Positions 1 to 17,054 of a stretch of DNA of 64,000 nt are shown here, in pieces. Positions within the stretch are counted from its first letter, which is position 1. Every line of letters starts with the position of its first letter. The position numbers and the translations under genes are program-made. This stretch comes from Thereva unica. Lineage: Eukaryota > Arthropoda > Insecta > Diptera > Therevidae. Below the pieces are notes generated by a model. The model saw only the letters and a program-made list of their open reading frames with translations, was not told the DNA's origin and did not search any database. The stretch is taken from NCBI GenBank assembly GCA_949987705.1, contig OX465283.1, positions 137,170,101-137,234,100 on the forward strand, given 5' to 3'.

Positions 1-4
1 TTTA

Positions 5-5653
<5,649 letters not shown>

Positions 5654-5822
5654 TATCACCTTTACATTTTTGTTTGCATATTTTTTTTAATTTATTTGTG
5701 ATAAAAAAATTGAATGTACTTAGTTAACTATTTTTGTAATATGGAATTGTTAAATATATATATGATAAAAGAAAAAGAACATATATTTTTTTATCATTTA
5801 TCAATGTCGAAACGGGTGTTAT

Positions 5823-8800
5823 CTAAAATTCATTGACTAAAGTAAAGAAATCTTTCTTGTTGCTTTTTCCGTAAATGGGAATATTTAGATTTTTATCATT
5901 TTCGAGTAAGCTTGCGATCAATTTAGCAACATCCACTACAGTTCCTCCAACTATTTTTGGAAACTTATATCCATTTTTATCTTTGATATTAAATAATATA
6001 CGCTTAGAAATAAAATCATTATACTGACTAATTCTGCCTATTTCTTTATAAGAAGAATAATAATGTGAATAAATTTGAATAGATGCACAAATACTTTCTG
6101 CAGGTAGAAGTTCGTATGCTGGAAGATAAACTATACGAAAATGAACATCTAATTCTTTGTAAATATCTATAGCTAAGCTCAATAAAGCTTCAAATTCTTC
6201 ATCAGCTTGAGTATCCGTTTCTGTTGCAATAAAAGATTGCACAACGTTTGACTGCAATGCTGTGTACAGTCCTTGATGTGGAATTGTATCATTTACGGAC
6301 AAATATTGTCGTCCAGAGCAGATAAGTCGTAATGGCAATGTAGTTTGATATATCGACAGCTTAGATAGGAATCCTAAAAATCCAACAATAGATCCACCTC
6401 CAGCAAGATGTAATAAATTAACTTTAGAATCTGCACCTTCCTCATAAATTTGATGAAATACATCGGTTTGAAGGGAAGCAGCGTCTATTAGGATTGTCCT
6501 TACAAAATCAGGATTAGATGTTTGAATGTAGTTTTTTTCTATGAAGTATCTAACACAATTAATTGGAAATTCTGTATCAAAATAAGCAGCATCGCTTAGT
6601 AGATAATAACAAGAATTATCTTTATAATCTATTAAATCGTTTCTGGTTAGATGGTTAATTGGAGTCTCCAATTTTTTATTTGGTAGCCCCTGTCTGTATA
6701 TCAATACTGCTTCTTGGTGAGGTACTTTGCAGTGTAGTACATTAGGCAATTTTAAAAAATCCTGAATAAAGTCATCTTCAATTACGTAACCTTTTTCTTT
6801 TATTGCTTTTAGTTTTGCCTTTAGGCCTTTACCTCTGCTTTTTAATTGATTAACTTCTTGCATATTATCGTTCTGAAAAAATCAAAGAACAAAAAAAATC
6901 AAATTTTCTTCATTCTTGAGTTTTAGTTTTAAAAAAGACTTTATTTATTACCTTACCATCTATCTTAATATAAATTTAACTAATGCAAGCATCCTAAATG
7001 AATCTATATCCTAAAATGCCTTCCCGCTAAGGCCCCTGTGCTGAAAGTCAAGTCGTCACGACACAAGTCGTTGAAGTAGAAGAAAGTGACGTTTCAGTCC
7101 AAATGCGACTATCAGCGCGTAGGCCTAGAGTGGAAATCCTAAGTTGAGTTTAGGCCCCTGTATTAAAGGTTGTGGTTCGCTTGAAATGTCACTTTGTTCA
7201 ACTCAAACGAACGACTCGACTTTCAGCACATGGGCCTAAGACTTATCTGCTTTTTAATTTTATTTTATGAAAAAAAAATCGTTAATAATGTAAACTCTAA
7301 AAAAAATTTGAAAAAAACTTAGATACTATGTAGGTATATTTATTTTATATAAAAAAAATCTTAAAATTATCTTAATCTACTTAATCTTATTCCTAACACT
7401 ATCTGGGAGGAGGCAGCGGAGATAAAATCTTCTCGGGCGACCCCCGCATAGGCGACGAGCTCTTCCATCTACAAAAGTTCGAAGAATCCTACCTACACCT
7501 TTACTCTAAGTGTCCAAAGCCGCCTGGACAGAAGCAAATACCTTGTTCAACCATGAAGCTATTAGGGAGGCGATTAGATCGTTTAAACCATACAAGTCCC
7601 CTGGAGCAGACGGAATCTTTCCCATTCTGCTACAGGAGGGTTGCGACCTAGTCACTCCCTTATTATGCAAATTATTTAGGGCTTCCTTCGCACATGGTTA
7701 CATCCCATCCGTCTGGAGGAACGTCAACATAACATTTATACCTAAGCCAGGGCGTTCGGATTACACCTTGACTAAATCTTTCAGGCCGATAAGTCTCTCG
7801 TCTTTTGCCTTGAAGACAATGGAGAAAATTGTCGACCGGGCGATAAAGGAAACTTATCTTCAAAGCCAACCACTAAGCTCCTATCAGCATGCGTACCAGG
7901 CGGGCAAGTCTACTGAGACAGCACTGCACAATCTGGTGCTCAGGCTTGAACATGCAGCTCTAAACAAAGGAGTTGCGCTGACGGCCTTCCTCGATATCGA
8001 GGGAGCCTTTGACAACACATCCTTTGATACTATAGCTAGGGCTCTAAGTAGACACAGTCTAAGTAGCACTTTCTGCAACTGGATTGACTCTATGCTGAGA
8101 ACTCGCAAACTAATTGTTTCTCATGTTGAGGGGTCTCTGGAAGGCACTATAGCATGAGGCTGCCCGCAGGGAGGAGTTTTATCTCCACTTCTCTGGTTCC
8201 TTGTTGTAGAAGAACTCCTCGAGCTGCTCAACGGTCGAAACATTTTCGCCCAAGGTTACGCTGACGATGTCGTCATAGTAATTACAGGTGAATCTGAAGG
8301 CGCCATGTCAAGGCGCCTGCAGCAGGCACTTGATCTGGTCTCTAGCTGGTGCGAGAGCGTAGGTCTAAAAGTCAATCCCGACAAAACTATCCTAGTTCCT
8401 TTCACTAGGAAACGATCACTACCGGGAATTTGGGAACCTACATTCGCGGGCAGAACTATAGGCTTTTCACAACAAGCCAAATATTTAGGAGTGACGCTAG
8501 ATGCCAAGCTCAACTGGAAACAGCATATGGACACTCTGATGTGTAGAACGCGCAGATCTCTGTGGGCTTGCCGCAGAGCTTGTGGTTCCACCTGGGGTTG
8601 CAACCGAAAACCATGTATTGGATATACACCACCATCATAAGACCCATGGTAACTTATGGAGCTTTAGTTTGGTGGCACAGAACGAAGCTTAAGGGTTCCA
8701 TAACCATTTTAAGCAAAATTCAAAGAATGGCTTGCCTCTCCATCACTGGGGCCATCCGCACTTCCCCAACGGCAGCGCTGGAGACTCTCCTCAATTTGGT

Positions 8801-11800
8801 ACCCCTCCACCTTGAGGTAGAGAAGTCCGCCATAAACGCGGCGCTGCGGCTGAAAGCGAATGGTTACTTGGGCGCTGGTCTTGGGCGAGGACATTCTATA
8901 ATAATCAACATCATAGAAGAGATTCCGGAAGCGGAGATGCTATCGGACGGCATGCCCTATAAAATCTCAAAATTTAAGCAACCTTCTATACATATACAGG
9001 AAAGGCTTACCTGGACTTTTCCTAAAGTTTTGCCGGGCGGGCTAGTATGGTATACGGATGGCTCTAAAACGGATACAAGTGTAGGCGCCGGAATCTGGAG
9101 TGAAAGTCCCAGATTCAGCAAGGCTATAAGTCTAGGCACTCTGGCAACTGTCTTTCAAGCAGAGGTGTACGCACTCATGAGAACTTAAGAAGGGCCTACC
9201 AAAATAAACGGATTTTTATCTTCTCTGATAGCCAAGCGGCAATTAGAGCGATAAGGTCCCGTAGGACCAAGTCGAAATTAGTTTGGGACTGCCAACGTGC
9301 TCTTCATGAGCGTTCTCAATCAAATTACACTTGTCTGGGTCCCGGGTCACCGGGGCTTCGAAGGCAATGAAAGTGCGGATGCCCTGGCTAAACAGGGCTC
9401 TGATTTAGAATTCATTGGTCCAGAGCCGGCTATTGGGGCACCGTCCAGCTTGCTGCAAAGGGCCCTGGCCGATCGGACTTTGATGAAACATATTGAACGC
9501 TGGAGGTCCGCGCCTGGACTGGCCAACTCTAAGCGGTTCCTTCCAGTGCGGTCCCCTAAGACGGCCAAGGAATTGTTACGGCGCAGTAGGAGTGATGTTA
9601 GGACACTTGTTGGCTTAATTACCGGACACTGTGCCCTAAATTACCACTTATGGAAGATAGGAAGGGCGGAGGACCCTACATGTAGGCTTTGCCTAGAAGA
9701 GGATGAGTCTGCCCTCCATGTTCTCTGTGAGTGCCCTGCAATAGCGAGGAGCAGGGTCTCTTTGTTCGAAGAAGTCCCTGCTCGAACACTCAAGTCTAAG
9801 CGACAAACCACTAGGCAGACTGCTGAACTTGTTCAGGCGGTCTGGCCTACAAATATGAGGTGTCGTGTAGGGGTTGTAGTACAATAGGCCAACTTAATGG
9901 CCGCAGTACCTTTGGACCTAATACCTCACACAGGAAAAAAACACGGCCTCGAATCAACTTGATGATGAAATTGTCGATCCTATTAACAAATGCCGTATCA
10001 TAGAGAACATTGTTTGCTTGAAACATAGTAAAGCCTGATTCGGGTGTTCGATACAACCTTAAGCACGCCCTTAAGCATTGTCATTCTAAAACCCGAAGCT
10101 TTTCCATATAAAAAGGGGATATGTTGAACCATACTGGGCAACCATAAGTTAAAATCGGCTTGTTCAAGGCTTGATAGCGGATTACTTTGACCCGTGGACT
10201 TAGGTGTCTGCTATATAAAAGCCTTTTGGTCATATGAAACGCCTTGTTTGCCTTGGCAAGAGCAGCACTTTTGTTTCTATTGAAATATAAGAATTGGCCC
10301 CAAAGCCAAAGCCTAAGATACTTCACTTCCAATTTCTTTTCTAATGCTTGCCCAGCATTATTCGAAATTTTAAGGGTTTTCCAGCTCCTGCGCACAACGC
10401 GAGAAGCCCTGTTTAAAGGAGTCCGGAAAAGGACCGTTTTGCATTTGCTAAAAATGATTTTCAACTTCCAATCATCACTACAGTGTTCGAATGTCTCGAG
10501 GTCACGTTGCAGCAGCGTGTAGATCACTCCAATCTTCGGTGCTGTCCTGTAGACAATCGGGTCATCCGCGTATGCTAATAATGCAGAGCGGAGTGAACTT
10601 ATTAGGTCATTCGTAAAGGTATTAAATAAGAACGGCGAGTTCACCGCACCCTGTTGCAGACCATTTTCAATGTCAAAGATCCTACTTGATGTGAAGCTGC
10701 CACTTTTGACTACGAACTTCTTCTTGAAAATCATATTATAAATCGTGTATAGCTGAGGTCCGATAATGCCAAGTCTGACCAGTTTGTAGAGAAGACCTTC
10801 GATCCATACTGTATCGAATGCCTTCTCAAAATCGATCAGGCATACTCCGTTACACTGGCCTTTCATGAAGTTGCAGTGTATGTCTGATACCAATTACAAC
10901 ACGGCTTGAATAGTGCCATGCCCTGCCCGGATTCCGAACTGTTTATCGGAAGTTATCTTTTTTTCTTCAAACCATTTTAATTATCTATTAATTAGTATTT
11001 CAAAAACCTAACTGACATTCGGAACTTATTGACTGGAGATTAGCAGGGTTCCTTTATATTTACCCTTATTAGGTATCGGGTACACTACCGTCTTCCAGTA
11101 TCCTGGGAAATTGGCATTGTTTAACGCATTGTTTAACAATGTGATGTATGTGTCTATAGGCACCAGGGGCACATGCTTTAAGACGATGTTCGAAACACCA
11201 GACGACTCTTATTGTTTAGATGGCGAAATATTAACAGGAGATCGATTTTTGTAATGAAAGTAGAATTTAGATGGGCCGCGAAAATGCCTTTCGCTAGGCA
11301 ATCTTCACTGAATTCGATGATTGATCGATTTTCGAATTTCCAAGTTTCAATCTCATTAGATAAGCTTTTATGGTTCTTTTATGCCCTATTCTCAAGGTCA
11401 AAATTCGCCCGAACACTGATGTTCAGATTCCACAAAATCCACCTTCTCCTGCTTGTCGTCTTTACAGCAATTGTCGTCTATGCGACTGGTTTCTTCCGGA
11501 TCCATGCCAGCAGATCCCAGTAGCTCCTGGTTTGGCCGAGACCGAGGAATGCGTAACTTGTCTAATCGGTTATGTGTTTTACTCCTAAAGATTTTATTTT
11601 CCTTGATTCTTAACTTGAAGTGTCGTTATTCGCTAAAAAGTTTATTTGCTGATAATAGAGAGTAATGTTGGGATATTGGATCAGACAAATGGTGTTTCTA
11701 TCAAATTGAAAAAAACGCCAAACGACGAGAATTTATTTACCGAACTCTAGCGGATTTGATTGTTCTAGCAATTAGAAATATAGTCCTTTTTACTTACATG

Positions 11801-12100
11801 ACTTGATATTTGTTTAAGTTGTTTAACGACTTCCTCCCTTTCCTTCTCTACAAATGCCTTTTCTAATTGTATGTTGTTGTAATGCTCATACTTAACAAGA
11901 AGATTGTCTAAATTTAATTGTATTTTTCTTAGATGCAAATTTTTTCGTAAATTTTCAATATCACTAAAACATCCTTTGAAATCCATGTACGGTGTAAGCA
12001 CCGAAAATTGTTCTTTTGCTTTATCCCCTGTTACGTGAAGTGAGGAAATAAAGCGATATGATGACTTTAGTATATTTATTTTCTTAATCGCCTTCAACAT
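5823..12100 (-). CDS. Slimp: SLIMP, seryl-tRNA-synthetase-like insect mitochondrial protein
   Basis: Two exons on the minus strand: 12100-11798 (101 codons, ends ...QLKQISSH at CAT|GTAAGT) and 6872-5823 (TTTTTTCAG|AACGATAATATG to TAG), joined in phase 0, giving about 450 residues. The first exon starts MLKAIKKINILKSSYRFIS, a basic and hydrophobic N-terminus suited to mitochondrial import. It is followed by helical, charged sequence that continues past the junction (EVNQLKSRGKGLKAKLKAIK) like the tRNA-binding arm of SerRS. The second exon has a degenerate synthetase core (LLHLAGGGSIVGFLGFLS, LPLRLICSGRQYL, VQSFIATETD). The strict class II motifs of active SerRS are not apparent, which fits SLIMP, a paralogue known to have lost aminoacylation and to act in mitochondrial function. 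The 4.9-kb intron holds three transposons. A diverged mitochondrial SerRS is the main alternative. Confidence 0.82.
7028..7242 (+). mobile_element. Short MITE (about 215 bp) in SLIMP intron
   Basis: The ends are inverted: aaggcccctgtgctgaaagt at the left, with the matching complement actttcagcacatgggcctaa at the right. The internal phrase taggcc(cctgt) recurs twice. No coding capacity. Confidence 0.75.
7400..9888 (+). pseudogene. Non-LTR retrotransposon ORF2 (LOA/I-like, RT plus RNase H), broken
   Basis: Plus-strand pieces follow in order. RT begins near 7540 (IRSFKPYKSPGADGIFPILL, FRPISLSSFALKTMEKIVDR, AFLDIEGAFDN), is stopped by TGA at 8155, and resumes with GCPQGGVLSPLLW and the active-site GYADDVVIV near 8255. 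A frame break near 8600 is followed by the thumb (TIIRPMVTYGALVWW) and by RNase H (GGLVWYTDGSKTDTSVGAG), then a stop at 9187 and another shift. The RNase H end reads LVWVPGHRGFEGNESADALA, followed by a zinc-finger-like C-x2-C segment (TCRLCLEEDESALHVLCECP). RNase H places it near LOA/I rather than CR1 or jockey. It is 5'-truncated (no endonuclease seen), lies antisense to SLIMP and carries at least two stops and two frameshifts. Confidence 0.85.
9900..11560 (-). pseudogene. Jockey-like non-LTR retrotransposon RT fragment, broken
   Basis: Read on the minus strand, the order is GVSNIVLKHVPLVPIDTYIT and NANFPGYWKTVVYPIPNKGK (RT start), QFGIRAGHGT, a TAA, then a 270-codon open stretch (10893-10081). 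That stretch has VCLIDFEKAFDTVWIEGL, the motif GLQQGAVNSPFLFN and LLAYADDPIVY as catalytic core, followed by the thumb (NKPILTYGCPVWF). Stops and shifts break both ends. Sequence upstream (11212-11560) reads in part as the endonuclease-RT linker. It lies on the same strand as SLIMP inside its intron. No RNase H was seen, so jockey clade is more likely than I. Confidence 0.78.
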
Positions 12101-12114
12101 TTTGACTAAAACCG

Positions 12115-12303
12115 TTAAAATACTTTTTTATTAAGACAAGACCCAGCCGCACTGCCGGTTCCGGTATTATACCCTGTTAGGCATTTAGGTTCCTTTGAAT
12201 GACAGCAAGAAAGTGACATTTGGTGAGTACTAAAATCTTTTTCTTTTTTGGTACATAATTTACGGGGTTTTAAAGGATCATATTGTACATATTTATGTCC
12301 CAT
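12115..12303 (-). CDS. Small 62-residue protein directly upstream of SLIMP, function unknown
   Basis: An ATG-started frame reads MGHKYVQYDPLKPRKLCTKK, then a cysteine-bearing middle (SLSCCHSKEPKC) and a Gly-rich end (GYNTGTGSAAGSC). It ends 14 bp before the SLIMP ATG on the same strand, so both may sit on one dicistronic transcript. No splice donor follows it. It has five cysteines and no signal peptide or membrane segment. I do not recognise the family. The tight spacing and non-repetitive composition argue for a real gene, but a chance frame in the SLIMP leader cannot be ruled out. Confidence 0.45.
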   Translation of the reverse strand: MGHKYVQYDPLKPRKLCTKKEKDFSTHQMSLSCCHSKEPKCLTGYNTGTGSAAGSCLNKKVF

Positions 12304-12469
12304 TCAATTATTTAGTTTTACAATTTTAATACAATTAATCCAGTTGAAGGCAAGATATAATTTTTGTAATAATCAAAAATGTACGAAGAATATTTTAAAA
12401 ATCATGAGAATACTAAATATATCACATTTTAGGATTAAATTTAAATTGTTTGCTTTTTCATATTTCTCC

Positions 12470-12610
12470 TCTGGCAGTTCTTTTTTTGTTATACCTTTTC
12501 ACCTTTATGCGCGGTCAGAATCCCACCATCCTTGTGGTTGTCACTCGTTGATTAACAAAAGCTCCATTTTCCGCGCTAATTCCCATAAAAAATAAAGAAT
12601 TTTAGGTGAT
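12470..12610 (+). promoter_or_regulatory. Upstream block shared by the two KH-only genes
   Basis: About 100-200 bp upstream of the KH1 start, ttgtggttgtcactcgttga and ctccattttccgcgc correspond to ttgtgattgtcattcgtttg and cttccattttcc at 19907-19950 upstream of KH2. The order and spacing are kept, which suggests that the duplication carried the promoter. No matching block was seen before the helicase at 26925. Confidence 0.5.
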
Positions 12611-12692
12611 TCAAAAGAACAGTTAAGTAAATTTTATCATTTTGAAATATTTTGATGTTTTTTGTTTAGGTTATCAATTTAATTCAATCAAA

Positions 12693-13307
12693 ATGTCAAG
12701 CGGAGACTGGGGTTATGAAGACTCGTCGACCACTGGTGGTAGCTCAAGACGAGAAGATAAACGCGAAAATCACCGCGACGACAGGCATGGTGTTCGGAGT
12801 TCAGAATATCGAAGGCGTGAACGCGATTCCTATCAGCGTCCTGATCGCGGTTACGATAAATCTTATCAACGCTCAGATCGCGGTGATCGCGGTGGTGGTT
12901 ACGATAAATCACACTCATATGCGCCTGGGTCACATTCGTCATCTTTGGAAATCAGCAGTAATCAAGTGGGAAAATTAATTGGTCGGGGCGGTTCAAATAT
13001 ACGGGATATACAGTCCAAGTTTTCAGTTAATGTTAATGTTGCTAAAGAATCTAACAGCGATGGAGAGAAAACCGTCACTGTTTCAGGAAATAGACAGTCT
13101 CACGTTGACGAAGCTGTAGCGTACATTTCGGATCAGTTGGAAAATTCCAAGCCTTACGGGGAAGAAAAGCGTTACTGGGACAGTGGTCATAATTCCTCGG
13201 GAAGTGGATCCCGAGGTTATAACAGCAAGAGCTATGGAGGACGGTATAGAAGTGAGAACACGGACTATAATAGACGTGACAAGGGTCATTCAGAAGATTA
13301 CGATTAA
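12693..13307 (+). CDS. KH-domain protein 1, stand-alone copy of DDX43-like N-terminus
   Basis: Single-exon frame of 204 residues from the ATG at 12693 (tcaatcaaaATG). An in-frame ATG at 12642 exists, but only from 12693 does the protein begin MSSGDWGYEDS like its paralogues. Residues 1-85 are Arg/Asp/Ser/Tyr-rich with repeated YQRPDRGYDKSYQRSDRGD units, a low-complexity region of RNA-binding type. Residues about 86-150 are a KH domain: SSLEISSNQVGKLIGRGGSN then IRDIQSKF, with GRGG as the GxxG loop that contacts nucleic acid. The tail (SSGSGSRGYNSKSYGG, YNRRDKGHSEDYD) aligns with the end of the first exon of the helicase at 26925 and stops close to where that gene has its first donor site. AATAAA lies at 13365. 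Likely an RNA-binding protein; its target is unknown. It is unbroken, so it is treated as a gene rather than a pseudogene. Confidence 0.8.
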   Translation: MSSGDWGYEDSSTTGGSSRREDKRENHRDDRHGVRSSEYRRRERDSYQRPDRGYDKSYQRSDRGDRGGGYDKSHSYAPGSHSSSLEISSNQVGKLIGRGGSNIRDIQSKFSVNVNVAKESNSDGEKTVTVSGNRQSHVDEAVAYISDQLENSKPYGEEKRYWDSGHNSSGSGSRGYNSKSYGGRYRSENTDYNRRDKGHSEDYD

Positions 13308-13399
13308 ATTCGGTTGAACGCGACAAATCGTGCATCCTCGTACTACAAAGAAATATTTCTAGAAAATAAAAAAAAAATGTAAAAAATAAAGAAAATTTT

Positions 13400-14590
13400 G
13401 AATATATCACATACGAGTTTTCTGTAAAGGTAGCTTGAGCAGATTCTTTTCAATAGTATTACTTAAGTAGAAGTATTCTACCCGAGGCAGAAAACTCGCA
13501 CAAATACTGATGGTCCAAGTTTGTGTATAAGGTGTTTAGTTGGATCATGGTGTATATAATTGTATATTTGGATTGGATCATAAGATTAATTCCGTTTCCT
13601 TTTAGGTTGTTAAGAACTTGAGGAAATAAACGTAATCTTGCGCTACAGCTACTTCTTAAAGAAGTGTGAATGTAATCAGTAGAAAGGAGAATATAGAGAA
13701 GGCTGCAATGTGGGATACTAGACTATTAAACCTTGCCTACTTAATCAGATTTGCAGTTGCAAGTCTCGTTTTCTCCTTTCCTAGGATTCACTCATAATTT
13801 GTATACATAGATTCGTAATTGGCAGCCGGCAGTCTCAATAGAGCGTTGTTTTTTTGTAAAATGCATTTGCAAGTAACGTTTTTACGCTACTTGCTTTTTC
13901 AGCATTAGGTCTATAGTAAGTAAATGCATTCTCTTGTGTTTTGTTTGCCATACATCTTACAATTAGGCCCAAGGAGGTAATTTCTGCGCCAATGGCGGTG
14001 TACACCCGGCAACTACCGGCGTATTTAAAAAAAACAACATGGCGGAAAACGACAATGGCCTTGTTTATTTTATGAAGTTCGTGTCTTCATAAAATGGACA
14101 ATATTCTTGCTTTAACGCATATTTGTCAAAACAAGAAGAAATGAAGATGAGCTATTTGTACTAATAATAAACAACCCTTGCTTTCCTTTTATTATATGAA
14201 CAGGCCGTGCATTACTTGTAAACCTAACCAAGTTTCCACGAACAGTTTTTTTGGGTACATAATAGCATTTCTTGGGAATTTAATTTTTAAAGGAAGCTTG
14301 CAAGCGAAAAAATTGATGTACATATTATTTTCAATTTTTTGTTTTGACATAAATTCAGTTCGTTAGAAATACAAATCATATATTTATTTACTTTAATACA
14401 GGAAAAACAAAAGCTATACATATAAACAAAATGTATTCATCTTCCGCCATCTTGGTTTAAAAAGTGGCTAAAATCAGAGCTTGCGTCGATTCTCCGCGGG
14501 TCCTTTTTCCGACAATGGCAACCTGCGGCATCCATTTCAAAGTTTTTTGTGCCTGTCAATTAAATGGTTGGCAATTTTATTTTTAAAAAT
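13400..14590 (+). other. Intergenic stretch without recognised gene
   Basis: AT-rich sequence downstream of KH1. There are short hairpins, for example gcaagtaacg...cgctacttgc at 13869-13893, but no open frame with family features and no clear TIR pair. Confidence 0.5.
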
Positions 14591-14596
14591 GAGCTT

Positions 14597-14892
14597 AAAG
14601 GCTGTACCAGATCCAAAGCAGCGCAACAAAAATATCAGCAGCAAACTGTTTCTATTGGTCAACGCGGGTCACATGACCACAGAAGCAGCACTGAATGCTG
14701 CCGCTGCATTTTCATTCCTAATCCTAATTTTGTTGCCCGCCAAGGCAGCATTTTTGACGTTTCAGTTTTTATTTAAGACGAAAAAGCGTTTGCTGCCAGC
14801 TGCTGCTACAACGAATCTGATACAAGAAGCAGCATGCTGCCTCTTCCGCTGCTGCTGTCGCAGCTCAAAAATTTGATCTGATACGGCCTTTA
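14597..14892 (+). mobile_element. MITE, TIR aggc(t/c)gta(c/t)cagatc
   Basis: The left end is aggctgtaccagatc and the right end gatctgatacggcct is its imperfect inverse. Interior sequence is rich in gcagc/gctgc. The same end motif (ggctgtatcagaac) and the gcagcgctgc interior mark the two copies at 18275-18584 as one family. A 131-codon open frame overlaps it but is repeat sequence, not a gene. Confidence 0.65.
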
Positions 14893-15261
14893 AGGTGGAT
14901 TTACATATCTGGCATTTTTCCGTCGCGTCGTATCACAGCTGATCATTTCTGTCGCAGATTTTCAATACGCGTTTTACATTTGTGACGAATTCTGTCGCGG
15001 ACAAAAACAATCGTGAATTTTGATAACAGACTTGGAGAGAGTAAAAATGAAAGTAACTAAAAAATATAAATTAACAAACAAACTATTTTAAATAAAACCT
15101 CTCTTTAGACCACGCAAAACCAAGCAATTTCAAATAAATAAACATTTCAGTGACACATAACCTCAAATTTTGCTTACAATCAGCTGTTTCTATCACGCTG
15201 TCATAGGAAAAGTTGAAGTTCGTTCAGCTCTTGCCCGTGACGATAAGATGTCGCAGAGATT

Positions 15262-15503
15262 TTCAACTTTGCATTTTGACAGCTTCATATATTTTCTATA
15301 GTACTCACGTTCAGTTAACATATTCAATGCAGTAGGCGTTGCAGTAAACTTTGCGCCGACTTGGACTTTGCAAATTTTTCAAATTATCTGTCAAATTATC
15401 GATTTTAAAGTTACTGAAATGAATGTGTGCGCTGGGCGGCAAAGTCGACTTTACTGCAAGCGTGAAGTCAAAGTTGAAGTTTCTGCATTCATTCTGTTTT
15501 AGG
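15262..15503 (+). mobile_element. Partial copy of TIR element ending ctgcattcattctg
   Basis: It shares long stretches with 18136-19273: tcaactttgcattttgacag, ttgcagtaaactttgcgccg, and the right end gtttctgcattcattctg. Its left terminus is replaced by unrelated repeat sequence. At 15413-15417 it holds ACTGA where the other copy has a 319-bp insertion, so it acts as the unoccupied site. Confidence 0.7.
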
Positions 15504-15508
15504 CTATA

Positions 15509-16199
15509 AGCCTAGTATCCTGTTCGTGCGGAATTCTGCTCTGTAGAGAATCCATATAACCAGTCTGAATTCCGCTTAGCTGGGATAGTTATGTAGACCT
15601 GACAGTTGGACAATTTGAAAATGCGCCCCAAAGTAAAAATTATTGCGCTTCTGCGGCATTAAAACACAAAATAAAGTTGAGAAAATTGCCCGCCCATCGC
15701 GTTAATCCATTATTTGGAATAAAGAAGATTTGATAGAGAATTTTATCAAAAATACATGTTCTATACATATATCCTTGTACTTATAATTTTGACTAAGAAA
15801 GTAAAATAAATCCAGGGAAGATTCGTATTTAAAATGTAAAAAACACAAATTAAAATAAAATAACTTTTATTTGACGCATACATTTGCTAATGTTAAACTT
15901 TTCAATCTCGTATGCCTTCGAAAAATAAAAGTAAATGTCAAAATTTCCGCTCATGAAAATAGAAACTACATTTCTTGAGCTGAGTCTCCTGCGGAAAATG
16001 AAACAAAAAGTCTCCACTCAAAAAAAACGCCATCTTTTTTCTAGAGTACAAAGCTCATTTACAGGTCTGAATTCCGCACGAACAGGATACTCGACTTTAT
16101 GAACGGAATTCAGACCGGCCTCTAACCTGAATTCCGCACACTTTTTTTACATGCATTTTAAAGGGGAGTCTGAATTCCGCACGAACAGGATACTAGGCT
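15509..16199 (+). mobile_element. MITE, TIR agcctagtatcctgttcgtg
   Basis: The left end agcctagtatcctgttcgtg and the right end cacgaacaggatactaggct are perfect inverses of 20 bp, followed inward by cggaattc and gaattccg. Extra inverted copies of the gaattccgcacgaacaggatac phrase inside suggest internal duplication. A shorter relative in the opposite orientation lies at 25511-25958. Confidence 0.85.
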
Positions 16200-16208
16200 A
16201 TAGTATTT

Positions 16209-16629
16209 ACAATAGGGAATCTTACGCAAAGGTAAACTCAGATGGCGCCACCGAAGTATAACGTAAACAAACAACAAAAATATAACAGAAACAGCAACAA
16301 AAATATTAATATTCATCTATTGATCTGTCTCAAATACTTCTTTAACATAATCTTCCTTAAACCCTTAAACTTTTTGCAACGCACAGCTATTACTCATAGT
16401 TTCCGTAGTTTTTGGTCTTTAGAAAATAAAGGATCCCTTAATATAATTGCATCCAAATACACAACACTGATGCATATTTATAAGAATATAAGAATTTATC
16501 ATTGAGTACCCAAAAAATCGCAATAATCAAGAACTGTCTGACAGGCGAAGATAAATGTCACTTCATGTTTACGTTATAATACATTGGCGCCCCTAGCGGA
16601 GGAAATTTCCAGTAAGGTTCCCTATTGCG
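16209..16629 (+). mobile_element. MITE, TIR caatagggaa(t/c)cttac
   Basis: Left caatagggaatcttac and right gtaaggttccctattg are inverted. Farther in, aactcagatggcgcc and ggcgcccctagcgg, and acgtaaac and gtttacgt, also pair. The 87-codon open frame inside starts in the left arm and is not a gene. Confidence 0.75.
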
Positions 16630-17054
16630 ATCACCATTTACTAACATACCAAAAATTAAAAATTTTGAATAAATGGACCAATTTATTTTTATTTTATGTT
16701 GCCTCTACGTATATTGGCCTCGATTCCCAGATCCGACGGGAGGGAAGTGAGTTGCGGATTTGACACTTTGCGGTAATTTTGACAGAACGACAGAAAATCA
16801 GCAGTTGGCAGTTTCTCCACGAATACTCTACCTTGGCTCATGGAAACACAGTAATGATGTCTTGCTCTTGACTAGAAATTTACTTGAAACTCAAGTTGCG
16901 TTTGCGTACCGTGGTCCCATGCAGATTTAACACTGCGTTTGCTCAGAGTATGCATCCATGGGAATGAGGGCTTATTAAAGAGTTTGGTTAAATCCACGTA
17001 AACTCAACGAAACCGGTCCTGTTAAGCCAAATTTGGCAGTTGTGTGTGTGTTAC

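Noticed and set aside
11212..11665. Plus-strand frames of 70-103 codons after the jockey fragment
   Set aside because: The minus strand reads as the retrotransposon linker; the plus frames are shadows.
14481..14876. 131-codon open frame with Ala/Leu-rich wording
   Set aside because: It overlaps a TIR element rich in gcagc words; the composition comes from the repeat.
16242..16505. 87-codon frame with Asn-rich start
   Set aside because: It begins in the arm of the MITE at 16209-16629 and has no family match by eye.
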